A stretch of 64,000 bases of DNA from Paludibacteraceae bacterium (GTDB taxonomy: Bacteria > Bacteroidota > Bacteroidia > Bacteroidales > Paludibacteraceae): the NCBI GenBank assembly GCA_024693065.1, contig JAILLP010000018.1, positions 1 to 64,000 of the forward strand, in the 5' to 3' direction. Positions within the stretch are counted from its first letter, which is position 1, and each line of letters starts with the position of its first letter. Position numbers and translations under genes: made by a program. Under the pieces are notes generated by a model. It did no database searches, had not been told where the DNA came from, and worked only from the letters and a program-made list of their open reading frames with translations. This document shows, in pieces, positions 43,125 to 52,437 of the stretch.

Positions 43125-45836
43125 ATGAAAACAACAAAACTTGTATTACTATTTTGCGCACTGTTTTGGATCGTAGGAGAGTCGACAGCGGCGATTTCCA
43201 CCCAACCCGTCACAAAGGACGCTACGGAGGGGGCTACACTATTGTATAAATTTCTGTATGATCATTTCAAGAAAAACACGATTTCAGGGGTTATGTGCGG
43301 CGACATGGACAATGGGGCAAGCTACAAGACCCAAGTGGATGTGGCTTACCTCTATTCCATCGACGGTAATAAGTACCCCGCATTGGTGGGCGTTGACCTC
43401 CTGAACGCCACGGGCGCGCAATCGGACGAGGCATGGTTCAAGACCTACACACAGTCGGGCATCAGCCTCGCCAAGGAGCTTTGGAAGGATGGCGGAATAC
43501 CTTCCTTCAACTGGCACTGGAAGGTGGGCTCGGAAAATGCCTTCTACGCAAAGGGGGCGAACGACAGCTACACGGACTTCGACTATACCAAAGGCTTCAA
43601 GGCTGGCACCACCGAGTGGGACACCTCCTCGGAGACCTACCGACTGCTCATCGCGGACATCGACCATGTGGCTGACCTCTTCCTGGAACTGCAGGTATCA
43701 GGCGTGGCAGCCATCTGGAGACCTCTCCACGAGGCTTCCGGCGGATGGTTCTGGTGGGGCACGAAGGGCGCGAAGAGCTACGTGGCGCTCTATAGACTGA
43801 TGTATGACCGCATGGTGAACGTCAAGGGCGTCAAGAACCTGATATGGGTCTGGAACCTCGAAAAGGACCCTACCCAAGGCTATGCCTACAACGAGGCTTG
43901 GTACCCTGGCGATCAATATATCGACGTAATCGGTGTCGACATCTACAACGGAGCGAATAATACCCAATCTAATATTAACACCTGGAACACCATCATATCC
44001 AAGATGGGTAGCGATAAGATCCTCGCCCTCACGGAGAACGGTCCGATCGTGGACCCTGCCGAAGCGCAGAAAAATGGTGACATATGGTCATGGTGGATGC
44101 CTTGGTACAACTCATGGAGCGGTGGTTTCATCGATCAAACCAGCGCTAGCCTCTGGAAGAGCGCCATGAGCAGCGACCTCATCATCACCCTCGACGAGAT
44201 GCCGGGATGGGGCACTTACCAAGAGGTGGAGGATCCCTCCTGCGCGGAATCACTCAAGAAGAATATCTACGAGGCGGAATGCTCCGCGGACTATGTGGCG
44301 TCCGTTGAGTCGGTGAACAAGGTGTCCGGGAGCGGTGCGCTGAACCTCAAGGAGAGCACCGACTACATCAATATCAACATTCCCTTGGAGAAAAAGGGCT
44401 CTTATAAGGTATATGTGGGCTACAACTCCGTCTACGGATTCAAACAGATCGACTGCGCGGTGAACGGTGTGAGCGGAACCGCTAACTTAGGAGAAAACAA
44501 GGATGACGAGAGCGTGGACAAGATGGGTGAGACCCTCGTGGGCACGTTCGAATTCGCCGCTGGCGAGAACGTGGTGAAACTCACGCCTATCTGGACATGG
44601 GCGGTGGTCGACTACGTGCGCATAGAGAAAGACGATGACGCACCCGTATATGAATTCAAGGTGTCGGACGTGGACGGATTCAAGGTGAACGGTAATAAAC
44701 TGCTCGACCGTTGCGACAACGAGTTCGTAATGAGGGGCGTCAACATGGCCTACACATGGTACAAAGGGTCCGCCTACGATCAGCTGAAGGCGATTTACGA
44801 CAACAAGGCGAACACGGTCCGCATCGTCCTGACCAACGGCAACGCCTATGGCTCGCCAGCGGACGACGCGGCTTCCGTCAAGAAGCTCATCGACGCTTGC
44901 AAGGCGTATGGCATGGTGGCCATCCTGGAGGTGCATGATGTGACAGGAAGCGATAAGATCAGCGACCTCGAAGGAGCGGCGCAATACTTCGCCAACCTCG
45001 CCAGCACGCTGAAGGGAACGGAACACTACGTGATCATCAATATCGCCAACGAGTGGCACAACTCCTCCTCCGCGGCCAACTGGAAGGATGGTTATGTGAA
45101 GACCATCCCGATCATCCGTAAGGCAGGCTTGCGTCACTGCATCATGGTCGATGCGGGCGGATATGGACAGAGTGCGGCCACCATCCACACCTACGGAAAG
45201 GATGTCTTGGCGGCAGACCCTGAGAACAACGTCCTCTTCTCTATCCACATGTACGGGACAGCGGGAAACAAGAACCGTGTGAAGAGCAATATCGACGGAG
45301 TCATCAATCAAGGACTCGCCCTCTGCATCGGAGAGTTCGGTTGGTACCATAGCGATGGGGATGTGGACGAGGACCAGATCCTCTCCTATTGCCAAGAGAA
45401 GAACGTGGGTTGGCTGGCATGGTCATGGTATGGCAACGGAAGCCCGGTGGAGTACCTCGACCTCGTGAAGGACGCTTCGTCCACCCCAACCCTAGCCACA
45501 CAGTCTGCGGAAGGAAACTCCTGCGCATGGGGGAAAAAGATAGTGGACGCATGGAAGGCGGAGAGTAAATACGCTAAGTTAGATACATGTCCGGGAACAG
45601 GGCTCAATGATGTCGCATCCTACGGAGAGAAATCGATGCTCTATTACGCACAGGCGGAGAAGACCCTGTACGTGAATACGGAAGAGGGTGGTACCCTGCG
45701 GATCATCGACCTCAAGGGCACGACCATCGACACGAAGCACATCAGTCCGAAGGAGAGCGTCATCAGTTTGGAATGGCTCCCCAAGGGTCTATATATCGCC
45801 CATTTTGAGGGCTTAAGCGTAAAAATAGTAAGGTAG
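43125..45836 (+). CDS. Bifunctional GH26-CBM-GH5 mannanase, secreted
   Basis: 903 residues from the ATG at 43125 (MKTTKLVLLFCALFWIVGES signal peptide). The GH26 domain (about 25-365) keeps acid/base Glu203 (WRPLHEASG) and nucleophile Glu304 (LTENGP). A CBM35-like sandwich (about 380-510, 'YEAECSADYV ... KVSGSGALNL') follows. The GH5 domain (about 525-815) has acid/base Glu643 (ANEWH) and nucleophile Glu737 (IGEFGW). All catalytic residues are intact. The C-terminal tail (about 830-903) ends 'LPKGLYIAHFEGLSVKIVR', a T9SS-type end. Two different mannanase folds in one chain would attack mannan or glucomannan together. Confidence 0.9.
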   Translation: MKTTKLVLLFCALFWIVGESTAAISTQPVTKDATEGATLLYKFLYDHFKKNTISGVMCGDMDNGASYKTQVDVAYLYSIDGNKYPALVGVDLLNATGAQSDEAWFKTYTQSGISLAKELWKDGGIPSFNWHWKVGSENAFYAKGANDSYTDFDYTKGFKAGTTEWDTSSETYRLLIADIDHVADLFLELQVSGVAAIWRPLHEASGGWFWWGTKGAKSYVALYRLMYDRMVNVKGVKNLIWVWNLEKDPTQGYAYNEAWYPGDQYIDVIGVDIYNGANNTQSNINTWNTIISKMGSDKILALTENGPIVDPAEAQKNGDIWSWWMPWYNSWSGGFIDQTSASLWKSAMSSDLIITLDEMPGWGTYQEVEDPSCAESLKKNIYEAECSADYVASVESVNKVSGSGALNLKESTDYININIPLEKKGSYKVYVGYNSVYGFKQIDCAVNGVSGTANLGENKDDESVDKMGETLVGTFEFAAGENVVKLTPIWTWAVVDYVRIEKDDDAPVYEFKVSDVDGFKVNGNKLLDRCDNEFVMRGVNMAYTWYKGSAYDQLKAIYDNKANTVRIVLTNGNAYGSPADDAASVKKLIDACKAYGMVAILEVHDVTGSDKISDLEGAAQYFANLASTLKGTEHYVIINIANEWHNSSSAANWKDGYVKTIPIIRKAGLRHCIMVDAGGYGQSAATIHTYGKDVLAADPENNVLFSIHMYGTAGNKNRVKSNIDGVINQGLALCIGEFGWYHSDGDVDEDQILSYCQEKNVGWLAWSWYGNGSPVEYLDLVKDASSTPTLATQSAEGNSCAWGKKIVDAWKAESKYAKLDTCPGTGLNDVASYGEKSMLYYAQAEKTLYVNTEEGGTLRIIDLKGTTIDTKHISPKESVISLEWLPKGLYIAHFEGLSVKIVR

Positions 45837-45855
45837 TAAGGAGAGTAATCGCGGA

Positions 45856-46650
45856 TCACACGGAGACCTTGCCTGCGATGTGCGGGTGGGGGTCATAATT
45901 CTCCAGGGTGAAATCCTCGTAATCAAAGGAGAAGATATCCTTCTTCTCAGGATTAATCCGCATTTGTGGCAGCTGGCGAGGTTCCCTTGTCAGCTGCAAT
46001 TTTACTTGCTCCAAATGGTTCGTGTAGATATGCGCGTCGCCTAACGTGTGGACGAAGTCGCCCGCCTTGAGGCCCGTCACCTGCGCCATCATCTGGAGGA
46101 GCAAAGCGTAGGAGGCGATGTTGAAAGGAACGCCCAAGAAGATATCCGCGCTGCGTTGGTAGAGTTGGAGGCTCAGTCGGCCATCCGCCACGTAGAACTG
46201 GAAGAAGGCGTGGCAAGGCGGCAGGTTCATCCGTTTGAGGTCCGCCACGTTCCAAGCGCTGACGATGATACGGCGCGAGTTCGGGTCCTCCTTGAGGGTC
46301 CGCACCACCTCCGCTATTTGGTCTATATGCCCGCCGTCATAGTCCGGCCAGGAGCGCCACTGGTATCCGTAGATATGTCCGAGGTCACCGTCCGGGTCCG
46401 CCCATTCGTTCCAGATACGCACGCCATGCTCCTGCAGGTACTTCACGTTCGTGTCGCCCTTCAGGAACCAGAGCAGTTCATAGATGATGGATTTCAGGTG
46501 AAGCTTCTTCGTCGTGAGCAGGGGAAAACCCTCCTCCAGATTGAAGCGCATCTGATGTCCGAAAACGCTGATAGTACCCGTACCTGTGCGGTCGCCCTTC
46601 TGCGTGCCCTCGTCCAGCACACGCTGCAAAAGATCCAAATATTGTTTCAT
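45856..46650 (-). CDS. thyA: Thymidylate synthase
   Basis: 264 residues, the usual length for the ThyA family. The active-site Cys lies in '[12 protein letters not shown]' (about residue 146), and folate- and dUMP-binding blocks '[18 protein letters not shown]', '[18 protein letters not shown]' and '[12 protein letters not shown]' are present. It converts dUMP to dTMP using methylene-tetrahydrofolate. In many Bacteroidetes dihydrofolate reductase follows; here the gene converges with the mannanase instead. A -7 box lies upstream at 46677-46684. Confidence 0.97.
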   Translation of the reverse strand: MKQYLDLLQRVLDEGTQKGDRTGTGTISVFGHQMRFNLEEGFPLLTTKKLHLKSIIYELLWFLKGDTNVKYLQEHGVRIWNEWADPDGDLGHIYGYQWRSWPDYDGGHIDQIAEVVRTLKEDPNSRRIIVSAWNVADLKRMNLPPCHAFFQFYVADGRLSLQLYQRSADIFLGVPFNIASYALLLQMMAQVTGLKAGDFVHTLGDAHIYTNHLEQVKLQLTREPRQLPQMRINPEKKDIFSFDYEDFTLENYDPHPHIAGKVSV

Positions 46651-46676
46651 GCCAGTTCAGTCAATCAATTTGAAGA

Positions 46677-46684
46677 CAAAGGTA
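46677..46684 (-). promoter_or_regulatory. -7 box of thyA
   Basis: TACCTTTG on the minus strand, 27 nt before the ATG. No TTTG is found at the -33 distance. Confidence 0.5.
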
Positions 46685-46690
46685 AGAAAA

Positions 46691-46743
46691 TTTACTATTT
46701 GGCTATTTACTATTTACTATTTAACGATTTACTATTTACTATT
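46691..46743. repeat. AT-rich tandem heptad repeats (TTTACTA type)
   Basis: Seven or so imperfect TTTACTA/TTTAACGA units lie between thyA and a small secreted-protein gene. They resemble 4369-4433. Confidence 0.6.
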
Positions 46744-46801
46744 CGAATTTCACTATCTTTACGGCGAAACTTTATCAAGTGTCAAAATAGATGATATCAA
46801 T

Positions 46802-47251
46802 ATGAGAAATTTTGTATTTGTGGTGATGGTTTTATTGAGTGCAAATTTATACGCTCAGATCCTCAAATTTAGTGAAATACCGAATGAAAACATATCCCAA
46901 TTGGATAAAATGGGGGTTGATGATTCTCCATTCCTGAATGAATGTGAAAGTGCTTACCTTGGTATAATTTACAAAGACAGTACAAAGATAGTCCGCAAAG
47001 GCAGTCTGAATGGATTTAATTTTTCAGGGAAGAAAATCGGATTTATTTACGGCGGAGCAAGAAGCAATAAAAAGGAATATTTTGACATGGAGAAAGGAAG
47101 ATTTAAACATGGAGAAACTCCTAATTCTGGTACGCTGTATATCTTTGATGAAGCCCAAAAGGAAGAATCGGGAGGATATGACGCTGTAATTGTTTATTGG
47201 AGCAAATTTCTTTATACCAGGGAACAGGTTGCGAAAAAGATGAAAGATTAA
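46802..47251 (+). CDS. Small secreted hypothetical protein
   Basis: 149 residues from the ATG at 46802. The signal peptide is MRNFVFVVMVLLSANLYAQ. No family was recognised. Charged segments alternate with Gly/Ser turns ('GKKIGFIYGGARSNKKEYFD'). A near match to the -7 box (TATCTTTA, 46754-46761) lies upstream. Longer in-frame starts cross the heptad repeats and thyA promoter and are rejected. It is AT-rich, like the restriction genes after it. Confidence 0.6.
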   Translation: MRNFVFVVMVLLSANLYAQILKFSEIPNENISQLDKMGVDDSPFLNECESAYLGIIYKDSTKIVRKGSLNGFNFSGKKIGFIYGGARSNKKEYFDMEKGRFKHGETPNSGTLYIFDEAQKEESGGYDAVIVYWSKFLYTREQVAKKMKD

Positions 47252-47360
47252 TTATATATGGATTTGCAAATCATATCATAGAAATCTTCTATACATTGTG
47301 TGTTGTAAAAATCACATTTCAACCTTAATTTGTTCACATAAATGAGTATTTATAGGAAGT

Positions 47361-48887
47361 TTAAATATATCGTTTTATGCTATTATTTAAGCTTGAAATT
47401 TCATTATTTTCATAATAGGATAATAACTGCTGAACATCATCTGCAGGGATAGAACTCAGTTTTGGAATTTTCAATTTCCTTAAATGCTGGCTCTGCCATC
47501 TCAGATAACCACCATTCATCTTGTTTGTGACGGATGAGAGCTGGTTGCGCACGAAATCGGACATAAGGAATGCTGCCAACAGGCGTAGCTGTACCGAAGA
47601 ACTGCCAATAATGTAGTAAATATTGTGCAAAGGATAGTAATTACCATCGTCCACAAATACATAAGTATTCCCCGACATATCTGGAAGCAGAATCTTCGGT
47701 TTTGAGAGAAGGGCAGGGCTTATGCGATCAATGGTCTTATACCATCTAGAAGGAGATTTCTTTGCTATGTGACGAGAGGTAAGTCTCTCCCTGTGTTCTT
47801 CCAAATAGGCACTTGCACGAGGATACTTCTCTAAATTCACAAGCGTGCCGTCTGCATTATAGGGGTTTAGCAGATACTCTCCCTGCCACTGGAACTTGTC
47901 GCCTCGCAAGTCGCGAGCATTGATACCTGGCATAATCAAGTCTGCTTCCACTTTTGCAGGCAGGTCGGGTGAGATAAAGACTGAGTCTGCACCTGTTGCC
48001 ACACCAATGCCTATTTTGAAGCCCTGCTGCTCAATAGTCAGGAATCTGGAATCGGCGGATACTTTGCTGAAAGCCTCTGTCCAATCATCTTCCCGCGGCA
48101 TACGCTTTTCTTCTGTTTTATGACTATTCAGCTCTTCCACACTCGCATATTCGGCATATTGGAATGTAAATGCCGGAAAGTCAGAAGAGATAATTGTAAT
48201 GGCTGGATAGGCAAGGACTTCTTCTTGAAAAGCATTGGCCTGTTCCAAATTGATGATTGTACGTAATTGGTAATACCTAGCAACCATTCGACGTAGTTTC
48301 TTACCATACTTGTTTTTCAACCATCGGTTGGAGCAGATGAAACAGTGCAGCCCCCCGGGAGAAAGTGCATTGAGCGACTTCTCGAAGAAAGGCACATATA
48401 AATCGCAGCGATAATGGAATGTTGGGAAAGTCCGCTTACAATAATCCAGCATCTCCGCTGGGATATTCTCGTAGCGTATGTATGGCGGATTGCCGACAAC
48501 AATATCGGTATCTTCGACCTCTGCTTTTAGGAAGTCGGCCGTCTGAATGTTCTCGTCACATTGGTTGATTCCTAATTCACCGATGCGTTGTCTGCAACGT
48601 GCAGTTTTATTTGAATCTATGTCGTAAGCCCTGACATTCTGTTGGAATGCTTCGCTTGCATCAAAGCCAAAAGTGATAGCTGATAATAATAGCCTGCGGG
48701 CAATCTCAACAACGAACTCACCATCGCCGCACGATGGCTCAAGGATGCGCACGTGAGCTAAATTGCGGTCGGCAGAATAGTTCACGCTGTCGAGAATAAA
48801 ATTAACAACAGCGGGTGATGTGAAAACATCGCCATGCTGTCCGCCACTCTGACGTTCGCCATAGAGAAAATCCTTACTTGAACTCAT
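47361..48887 (-). CDS. N6-adenine DNA methyltransferase of a PaeR7I/XhoI-type system
   Basis: 508 residues. Motif I 'RILEPSCGDGEF' (about residue 48-59) binds S-adenosylmethionine, and motif IV 'VVGNPPYIRYENIP' (about 130-143) is the N6-adenine catalytic site (NPPY). The C-terminal half is a target-recognition region typical of the Eco57I/PaeR7I-like gamma class. It overlaps the endonuclease gene by 14 nt. With that partner the expected target is CTCGAG, methylated on the internal A. Sites for this sequence exist in the window (for example 139-144, 7584-7589, 56376-56381, 57658-57663), so the enzyme must protect them if the nuclease is active. Confidence 0.85.
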   Translation of the reverse strand: MSSSKDFLYGERQSGGQHGDVFTSPAVVNFILDSVNYSADRNLAHVRILEPSCGDGEFVVEIARRLLLSAITFGFDASEAFQQNVRAYDIDSNKTARCRQRIGELGINQCDENIQTADFLKAEVEDTDIVVGNPPYIRYENIPAEMLDYCKRTFPTFHYRCDLYVPFFEKSLNALSPGGLHCFICSNRWLKNKYGKKLRRMVARYYQLRTIINLEQANAFQEEVLAYPAITIISSDFPAFTFQYAEYASVEELNSHKTEEKRMPREDDWTEAFSKVSADSRFLTIEQQGFKIGIGVATGADSVFISPDLPAKVEADLIMPGINARDLRGDKFQWQGEYLLNPYNADGTLVNLEKYPRASAYLEEHRERLTSRHIAKKSPSRWYKTIDRISPALLSKPKILLPDMSGNTYVFVDDGNYYPLHNIYYIIGSSSVQLRLLAAFLMSDFVRNQLSSVTNKMNGGYLRWQSQHLRKLKIPKLSSIPADDVQQLLSYYENNEISSLNNSIKRYI

Positions 48888-49590
48888 CCTTTACTCCGTT
48901 TAGATAGCTTGCGAATGAAGAAATATAACGTTGAATGGAAATATCATCAGCTAAATTCCCATAAGTTTTTTCATCACTTGTCCAAATGAGAGCCACAGCT
49001 GTATAGTGACGTTCTAGAATAAGTTTCTGACAAAGAATACGGTAGCGATCGAGATAGTTTGCCCCCTCAAACTCGGGACGAACAGGAAAATAAGGTTCGT
49101 AGTTGCGTACTGTGCGTTCCGATGCACTATCGCGTCCAACAACCATCAGCCAACCCACCCATGGAGCCTGTTGACCAGGGAACTGACCCTCACGAAACGC
49201 CGTCCATAGGTCAACAGCTGACCCTATAGCTTCTTCTGTACGATTATTAAAATTGTTACCATAGCTTCCAACTTGTGATTTTAATTCTACAGCAGCAATC
49301 AACTTGCCAGATGGAGCAATGATAAGCATATCCCAATCTTTTGATGAACGAAAATATCCAGGCAGATAGTTTTTGTCTGTGATAATGTTGTCTGCGGGAA
49401 TGCCTGTATCTATAGCCACCTTTTTCAGCAGATTAACAAACCCATCCATCTGCTTGCCACCGACAACAGCACCGCGATTCGAGGAGTCGCCGCTATCTTT
49501 TTGCTGTCGTTTCTTTGTATTCCAAAAGAATTTGACTGCCTTGGAAACTATACCGGTGTAATCTATTTTATTTACAGTAATCTTATTCAT
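48874..49590 (-). CDS. PaeR7I/XhoI-like type II restriction endonuclease
   Basis: 238 residues, close to the 246 of PaeR7I. The central blocks 'GGKQMDGFVNLL', 'LPGYFRSSKDWDMLII', 'IAAVELKSQVGSYGNNFNN' and 'AVDLWTAFREGQ' match the XhoI/PaeR7I family as I recall it. The nuclease site is D (DWDML) with E-L-K (AVELKSQ), a PD-(D/E)xK pattern. Predicted recognition is CTCGAG. The gene precedes and overlaps the methyltransferase, an order that would make the nuclease first; timing control is not visible. The pair is more AT-rich than thyA and rpsO, consistent with acquisition. Confidence 0.9.
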   Translation of the reverse strand: MNKITVNKIDYTGIVSKAVKFFWNTKKRQQKDSGDSSNRGAVVGGKQMDGFVNLLKKVAIDTGIPADNIITDKNYLPGYFRSSKDWDMLIIAPSGKLIAAVELKSQVGSYGNNFNNRTEEAIGSAVDLWTAFREGQFPGQQAPWVGWLMVVGRDSASERTVRNYEPYFPVRPEFEGANYLDRYRILCQKLILERHYTAVALIWTSDEKTYGNLADDISIQRYISSFASYLNGVKDEFK

Positions 49591-49782
49591 TATTTTTCAT
49601 ACGAAATTCCCATGAACTTTTAAATGCCATGAGGTTTGGGGCATGAAATTAAACTTTGCATACAAAATTAAAACATTTCTGGCAAAACATGTAAGAAATG
49701 ACACTCTTTAACATGCTATATCGTAGATTTAATTGCATAAACACAATTACTGACATTCTTACTGTCAATTGTCCTGAATTGC

Positions 49783-49798
49783 ATTTCAGTACTGAAAT
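49783..49798. promoter_or_regulatory. 16-nt perfect palindrome
   Basis: ATTTCAGTACTGAAAT is a symmetric site, about 190 nt upstream of the endonuclease start and 130 nt before the rpsO promoter. A regulator site is possible. Confidence 0.4.
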
Positions 49799-49927
49799 AC
49801 AGTACCTTCTCATCTTTATGTTACAATAGCGGCACAAAACACCCTGGTTTGCCATCTTGTCTATCCACTTTTGATCGACAAGAAAGCCCTTGTTTTTGCT
49901 CAGCAGAAAATTATTTTCTGTAATCGA

Positions 49928-49957
49928 TTGCAGTATCGGAAAATATCCTTACCTTTG
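49928..49957 (+). promoter_or_regulatory. rpsO promoter
   Basis: TTG at 49928-49930, 19 nt, TACCTTTG at 49950-49957. This matches the Bacteroidetes consensus and the abiF promoter. Confidence 0.85.
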
Positions 49958-49990
49958 CGGTCGATTTTTAAACATTAAAATTTAAACATT

Positions 49991-50260
49991 ATGTATTTAG
50001 ATGCTGCTAAGAAGCAAGAAATCTTCGGTACATACGGGAAGTCGAATACCGATACTGGCTCACCTGAGGCTCAGATAGCGTTATTTTCATACCGTATTAC
50101 TCATTTGACTGACCACATGAAGTCAAATGCGAAGGATTATAGTACGCAAAGATCATTGAAGGCCTTGGTAGGTAAGCGTCGTCGTATGCTTGACTACTTG
50201 AAGGAGATCGATATCGAAAGATATCGTGCCATCGTTAAGGCGCTCAATCTTCGTAAGTAA
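49991..50260 (+). CDS. rpsO: Ribosomal protein S15
   Basis: 89 residues, the standard S15 size. The motifs 'TGSPEAQIALFSYRITHLTDH', and 'KALVGKRRRMLDYLK' are the conserved S15 signature that contacts 16S rRNA helices. It sits alone behind a strong promoter and before a terminator. It may repress its own mRNA, as in other bacteria, but no leader structure is evident in the short 5' region. Confidence 0.98.
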   Translation: MYLDAAKKQEIFGTYGKSNTDTGSPEAQIALFSYRITHLTDHMKSNAKDYSTQRSLKALVGKRRRMLDYLKEIDIERYRAIVKALNLRK

Positions 50261-50279
50261 TCTCGAAGGAGAAAAGGTA

Positions 50280-50313
50280 AAAGGGTGGATCCGATGGGTT
50301 CACCCTTTCTTTT
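50280..50313 (+). terminator. Terminator after rpsO
   Basis: AAAGGGTG (50280-50287) pairs with CACCCTTT (50301-50308), followed by CTTTTT. Confidence 0.8.
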
Positions 50314-50361
50314 TCCCGAAAAGGAAGATAACTTTGCATTTTTAGTTGTATTTTTGCGGAT

Positions 50362-50808
50362 ATGGAAGAAAAATCAAACGAAAAAAGGCATCAATTCGAC
50401 CTCCGCTACATGCGCATGGCCAAGATCTGGGCGGAAAACTCCTACTGTGAGCGCAGGAAGGTGGGCGCCCTCATCGTGAAGGAGAGGATGATCATATCCG
50501 ACGGATACAACGGCACACCGTGCGGCTTCGAGAACGTGTGCGAGGACGAGAACAACAAGACTAAACCTTACGTCCTACACGCCGAGGCCAACGCCATCAC
50601 GAAGGTGGCCCGCTCCTCCAACAGCAGCGAGGGCGCTACCCTCTACGTCACCTCCTCCCCCTGCATCGAGTGCGCCAAGCTCATCATCCAAGCGGGTATC
50701 CGCCGCGTGGTCTACGAGGAGGAGTACCACACGCCCGACGGAATAGACCTGCTGAAAAGGGCAGGCGTGGAGATCGAACACCTGGAAATCGACAACAACA
50801 AAGACTGA
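50362..50808 (+). CDS. dCMP deaminase family protein
   Basis: 148 residues. The zinc site is given by 'VLHAEANAI' (His, Glu) and 'TSSPCIECAKLI' (two Cys), with 'GTPCGFENVCED' as an upstream conserved loop. The enzyme deaminates dCMP to dUMP, the substrate of ThyA encoded about 4 kb away. It ends 6 nt before the S41 protease and is co-transcribed with it. Candidate -7 boxes are TAACTTTG (50329-50336) and TATTTTTG (50349-50356); the first gives the better leader. Confidence 0.9.
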   Translation: MEEKSNEKRHQFDLRYMRMAKIWAENSYCERRKVGALIVKERMIISDGYNGTPCGFENVCEDENNKTKPYVLHAEANAITKVARSSNSSEGATLYVTSSPCIECAKLIIQAGIRRVVYEEEYHTPDGIDLLKRAGVEIEHLEIDNNKD

Positions 50809-50814
50809 CATACC

Positions 50815-52410
50815 ATGCAAAAAATATTCAACCCTCTATTCGTGGCGATCGCAGCCATCTGCGGAATCCTAGCGGGCTCCATCATCACTGAAAGGCACAA
50901 CGAGCGCATCACCCGCACCCATAAAAAACTGGACAACAAAATCGACATGCTGCTGAACCTCGTCAACCTACAATATGTCGACAAGGTGGACATCGACTCC
51001 CTCGTGGAGCAGTCTATCCCTAAGATCTTGGAGGAGCTTGACCCGCACACGGTCTATGTACCTGCCAAAGACCTCCAGATGGTGAACGATGAACTGGAGG
51101 GCAGTTTCTCAGGCATCGGTGTTCAATTCAACATACAGAACGACACGGTGATGATCATCAGCGTCATCAGCGGCGGACCCTCCGAGAAACTCGGTATCCT
51201 GCCGGGCGACCGTATCGTGAAGGTGAACGACACCCTCTTCGTGGGCGAATCCATCAACAATGAGAAGGTGATGCACAAGCTCCGCGGACCCAAGGGAACG
51301 CACGTGACGCTCGGCATCAAGAGACAAAGCTCCGACTCGCTACTGTCCTTCGACATCACCCGCGGGGACGTGCCGGTCAACAGCGTGGACGCCCATTTCA
51401 TGATGGGAAACCATACGGGATACGTCAAAGTGGGCAAGTTCGGCGCCACCACCTATAGCGAGTTCGTCCATGCATTGGAGGAACTGCAGGGAAAGGGGGC
51501 CAATGAGTTCATCGTCGACCTTAGGGGCAACTCGGGCGGATTCCTGGAGGCCGCCAGCTACATGATCAACGAGTTCCTGCATGCGGGCGACATGATCGTC
51601 TACACCGAAGGGAAAGCCCAGAAACGCCAAGACATCAAGGCGGACGGACGAGGAATGTTCCAGCAATATCCTTTGGCGGTCCTCATCGACGAATGGTCCG
51701 CCTCCGCCAGCGAGATTTTCGCAGGGGCCATGCAAGACAATGACAGAGGCACCATCATCGGCAGACGCTCTTTCGGAAAGGGATTGGTGCAACAACAGAT
51801 CACCCTGAACGACAGCTCCGCCATCCGCCTCACCGTGGCGCGCTACTACACGCCTTCGGGACGTTGCATCCAAAAGCCATACGGGGATAAAAGCAAGTAC
51901 CAACAGGAGGTGTTCGACCGCTACTCCAGCGGAGAAATCTACAACCAGGACAGCATGAAGACTTCCGGCGACACAGTGAAATACTATACCGTAGGCAACC
52001 GCGTGGTTTACGGCGGCGGTGGAATCATGCCGGACATCTTCGTCCCTTACGACACCGCCTACAATTCGGCCTACTACACCAAGCTAGTCAACTCCGGTAT
52101 CCTCTATGATTTCGCCTTCAGGTACTCCGACGAGCACCGTCAACTGTTCAACAGCTTCGGAAGCTACAAAGCGGCGGACGAATACCTGAAGAAAGAGCCT
52201 CTCTTCAATCAGGTGCTGGATTTCGCCGAGGCGAAGAACATCAAGAGGAACCTATCGCAGGCAGAACATTCGAAGAGGAAGATCACGCAATTGGTCCGTT
52301 CCTACATCCTGCGCAATATCTACGGGGAAAATGTCTTCTACGAGGTGTTCCACGAAGACGATCCTGTCGTCAAGGAGGCGTTGAAGGCGTTGAAGAAGGG
52401 TTCGAAGTAG
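50815..52410 (+). CDS. Carboxyl-terminal processing protease (S41 family, PDZ)
   Basis: 531 residues. An N-terminal membrane anchor (about 5-22) is followed by a PDZ domain (about 90-165, 'GIGVQFNIQNDTVMI', 'GILPGDRIVKVND') and the S41 protease core. The catalytic Ser is in 'DEWSASASEIFAGAM' (about residue 297) and the Lys in 'GRRSFGKGLVQQQ' (about 322). Such enzymes trim or degrade periplasmic proteins from their C-termini. Placement directly after the dCMP deaminase is usual in Bacteroides relatives. Confidence 0.92.
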   Translation: MQKIFNPLFVAIAAICGILAGSIITERHNERITRTHKKLDNKIDMLLNLVNLQYVDKVDIDSLVEQSIPKILEELDPHTVYVPAKDLQMVNDELEGSFSGIGVQFNIQNDTVMIISVISGGPSEKLGILPGDRIVKVNDTLFVGESINNEKVMHKLRGPKGTHVTLGIKRQSSDSLLSFDITRGDVPVNSVDAHFMMGNHTGYVKVGKFGATTYSEFVHALEELQGKGANEFIVDLRGNSGGFLEAASYMINEFLHAGDMIVYTEGKAQKRQDIKADGRGMFQQYPLAVLIDEWSASASEIFAGAMQDNDRGTIIGRRSFGKGLVQQQITLNDSSAIRLTVARYYTPSGRCIQKPYGDKSKYQQEVFDRYSSGEIYNQDSMKTSGDTVKYYTVGNRVVYGGGGIMPDIFVPYDTAYNSAYYTKLVNSGILYDFAFRYSDEHRQLFNSFGSYKAADEYLKKEPLFNQVLDFAEAKNIKRNLSQAEHSKRKITQLVRSYILRNIYGENVFYEVFHEDDPVVKEALKALKKGSK

Positions 52411-52437
52411 GTTTCCCAAAAGGTTATTATCCAATAA

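Larger units (their letters stand above)
49591..49990. other. Intergenic region between R-M system and rpsO
   Basis: 400 nt. It holds an imperfect hairpin (CAAT..TGACA/TGTCA.ATTG, 49744-49771), the palindrome at 49783-49798 and the rpsO promoter. A 68-codon reverse ORF here has no features of a gene. Confidence 0.55.

Noticed and set aside
49649-49855. 68-codon minus-strand ORF before the R-M genes as a controller protein
   Set aside because: No helix-turn-helix pattern; Cys-rich random-looking sequence with no good start context.
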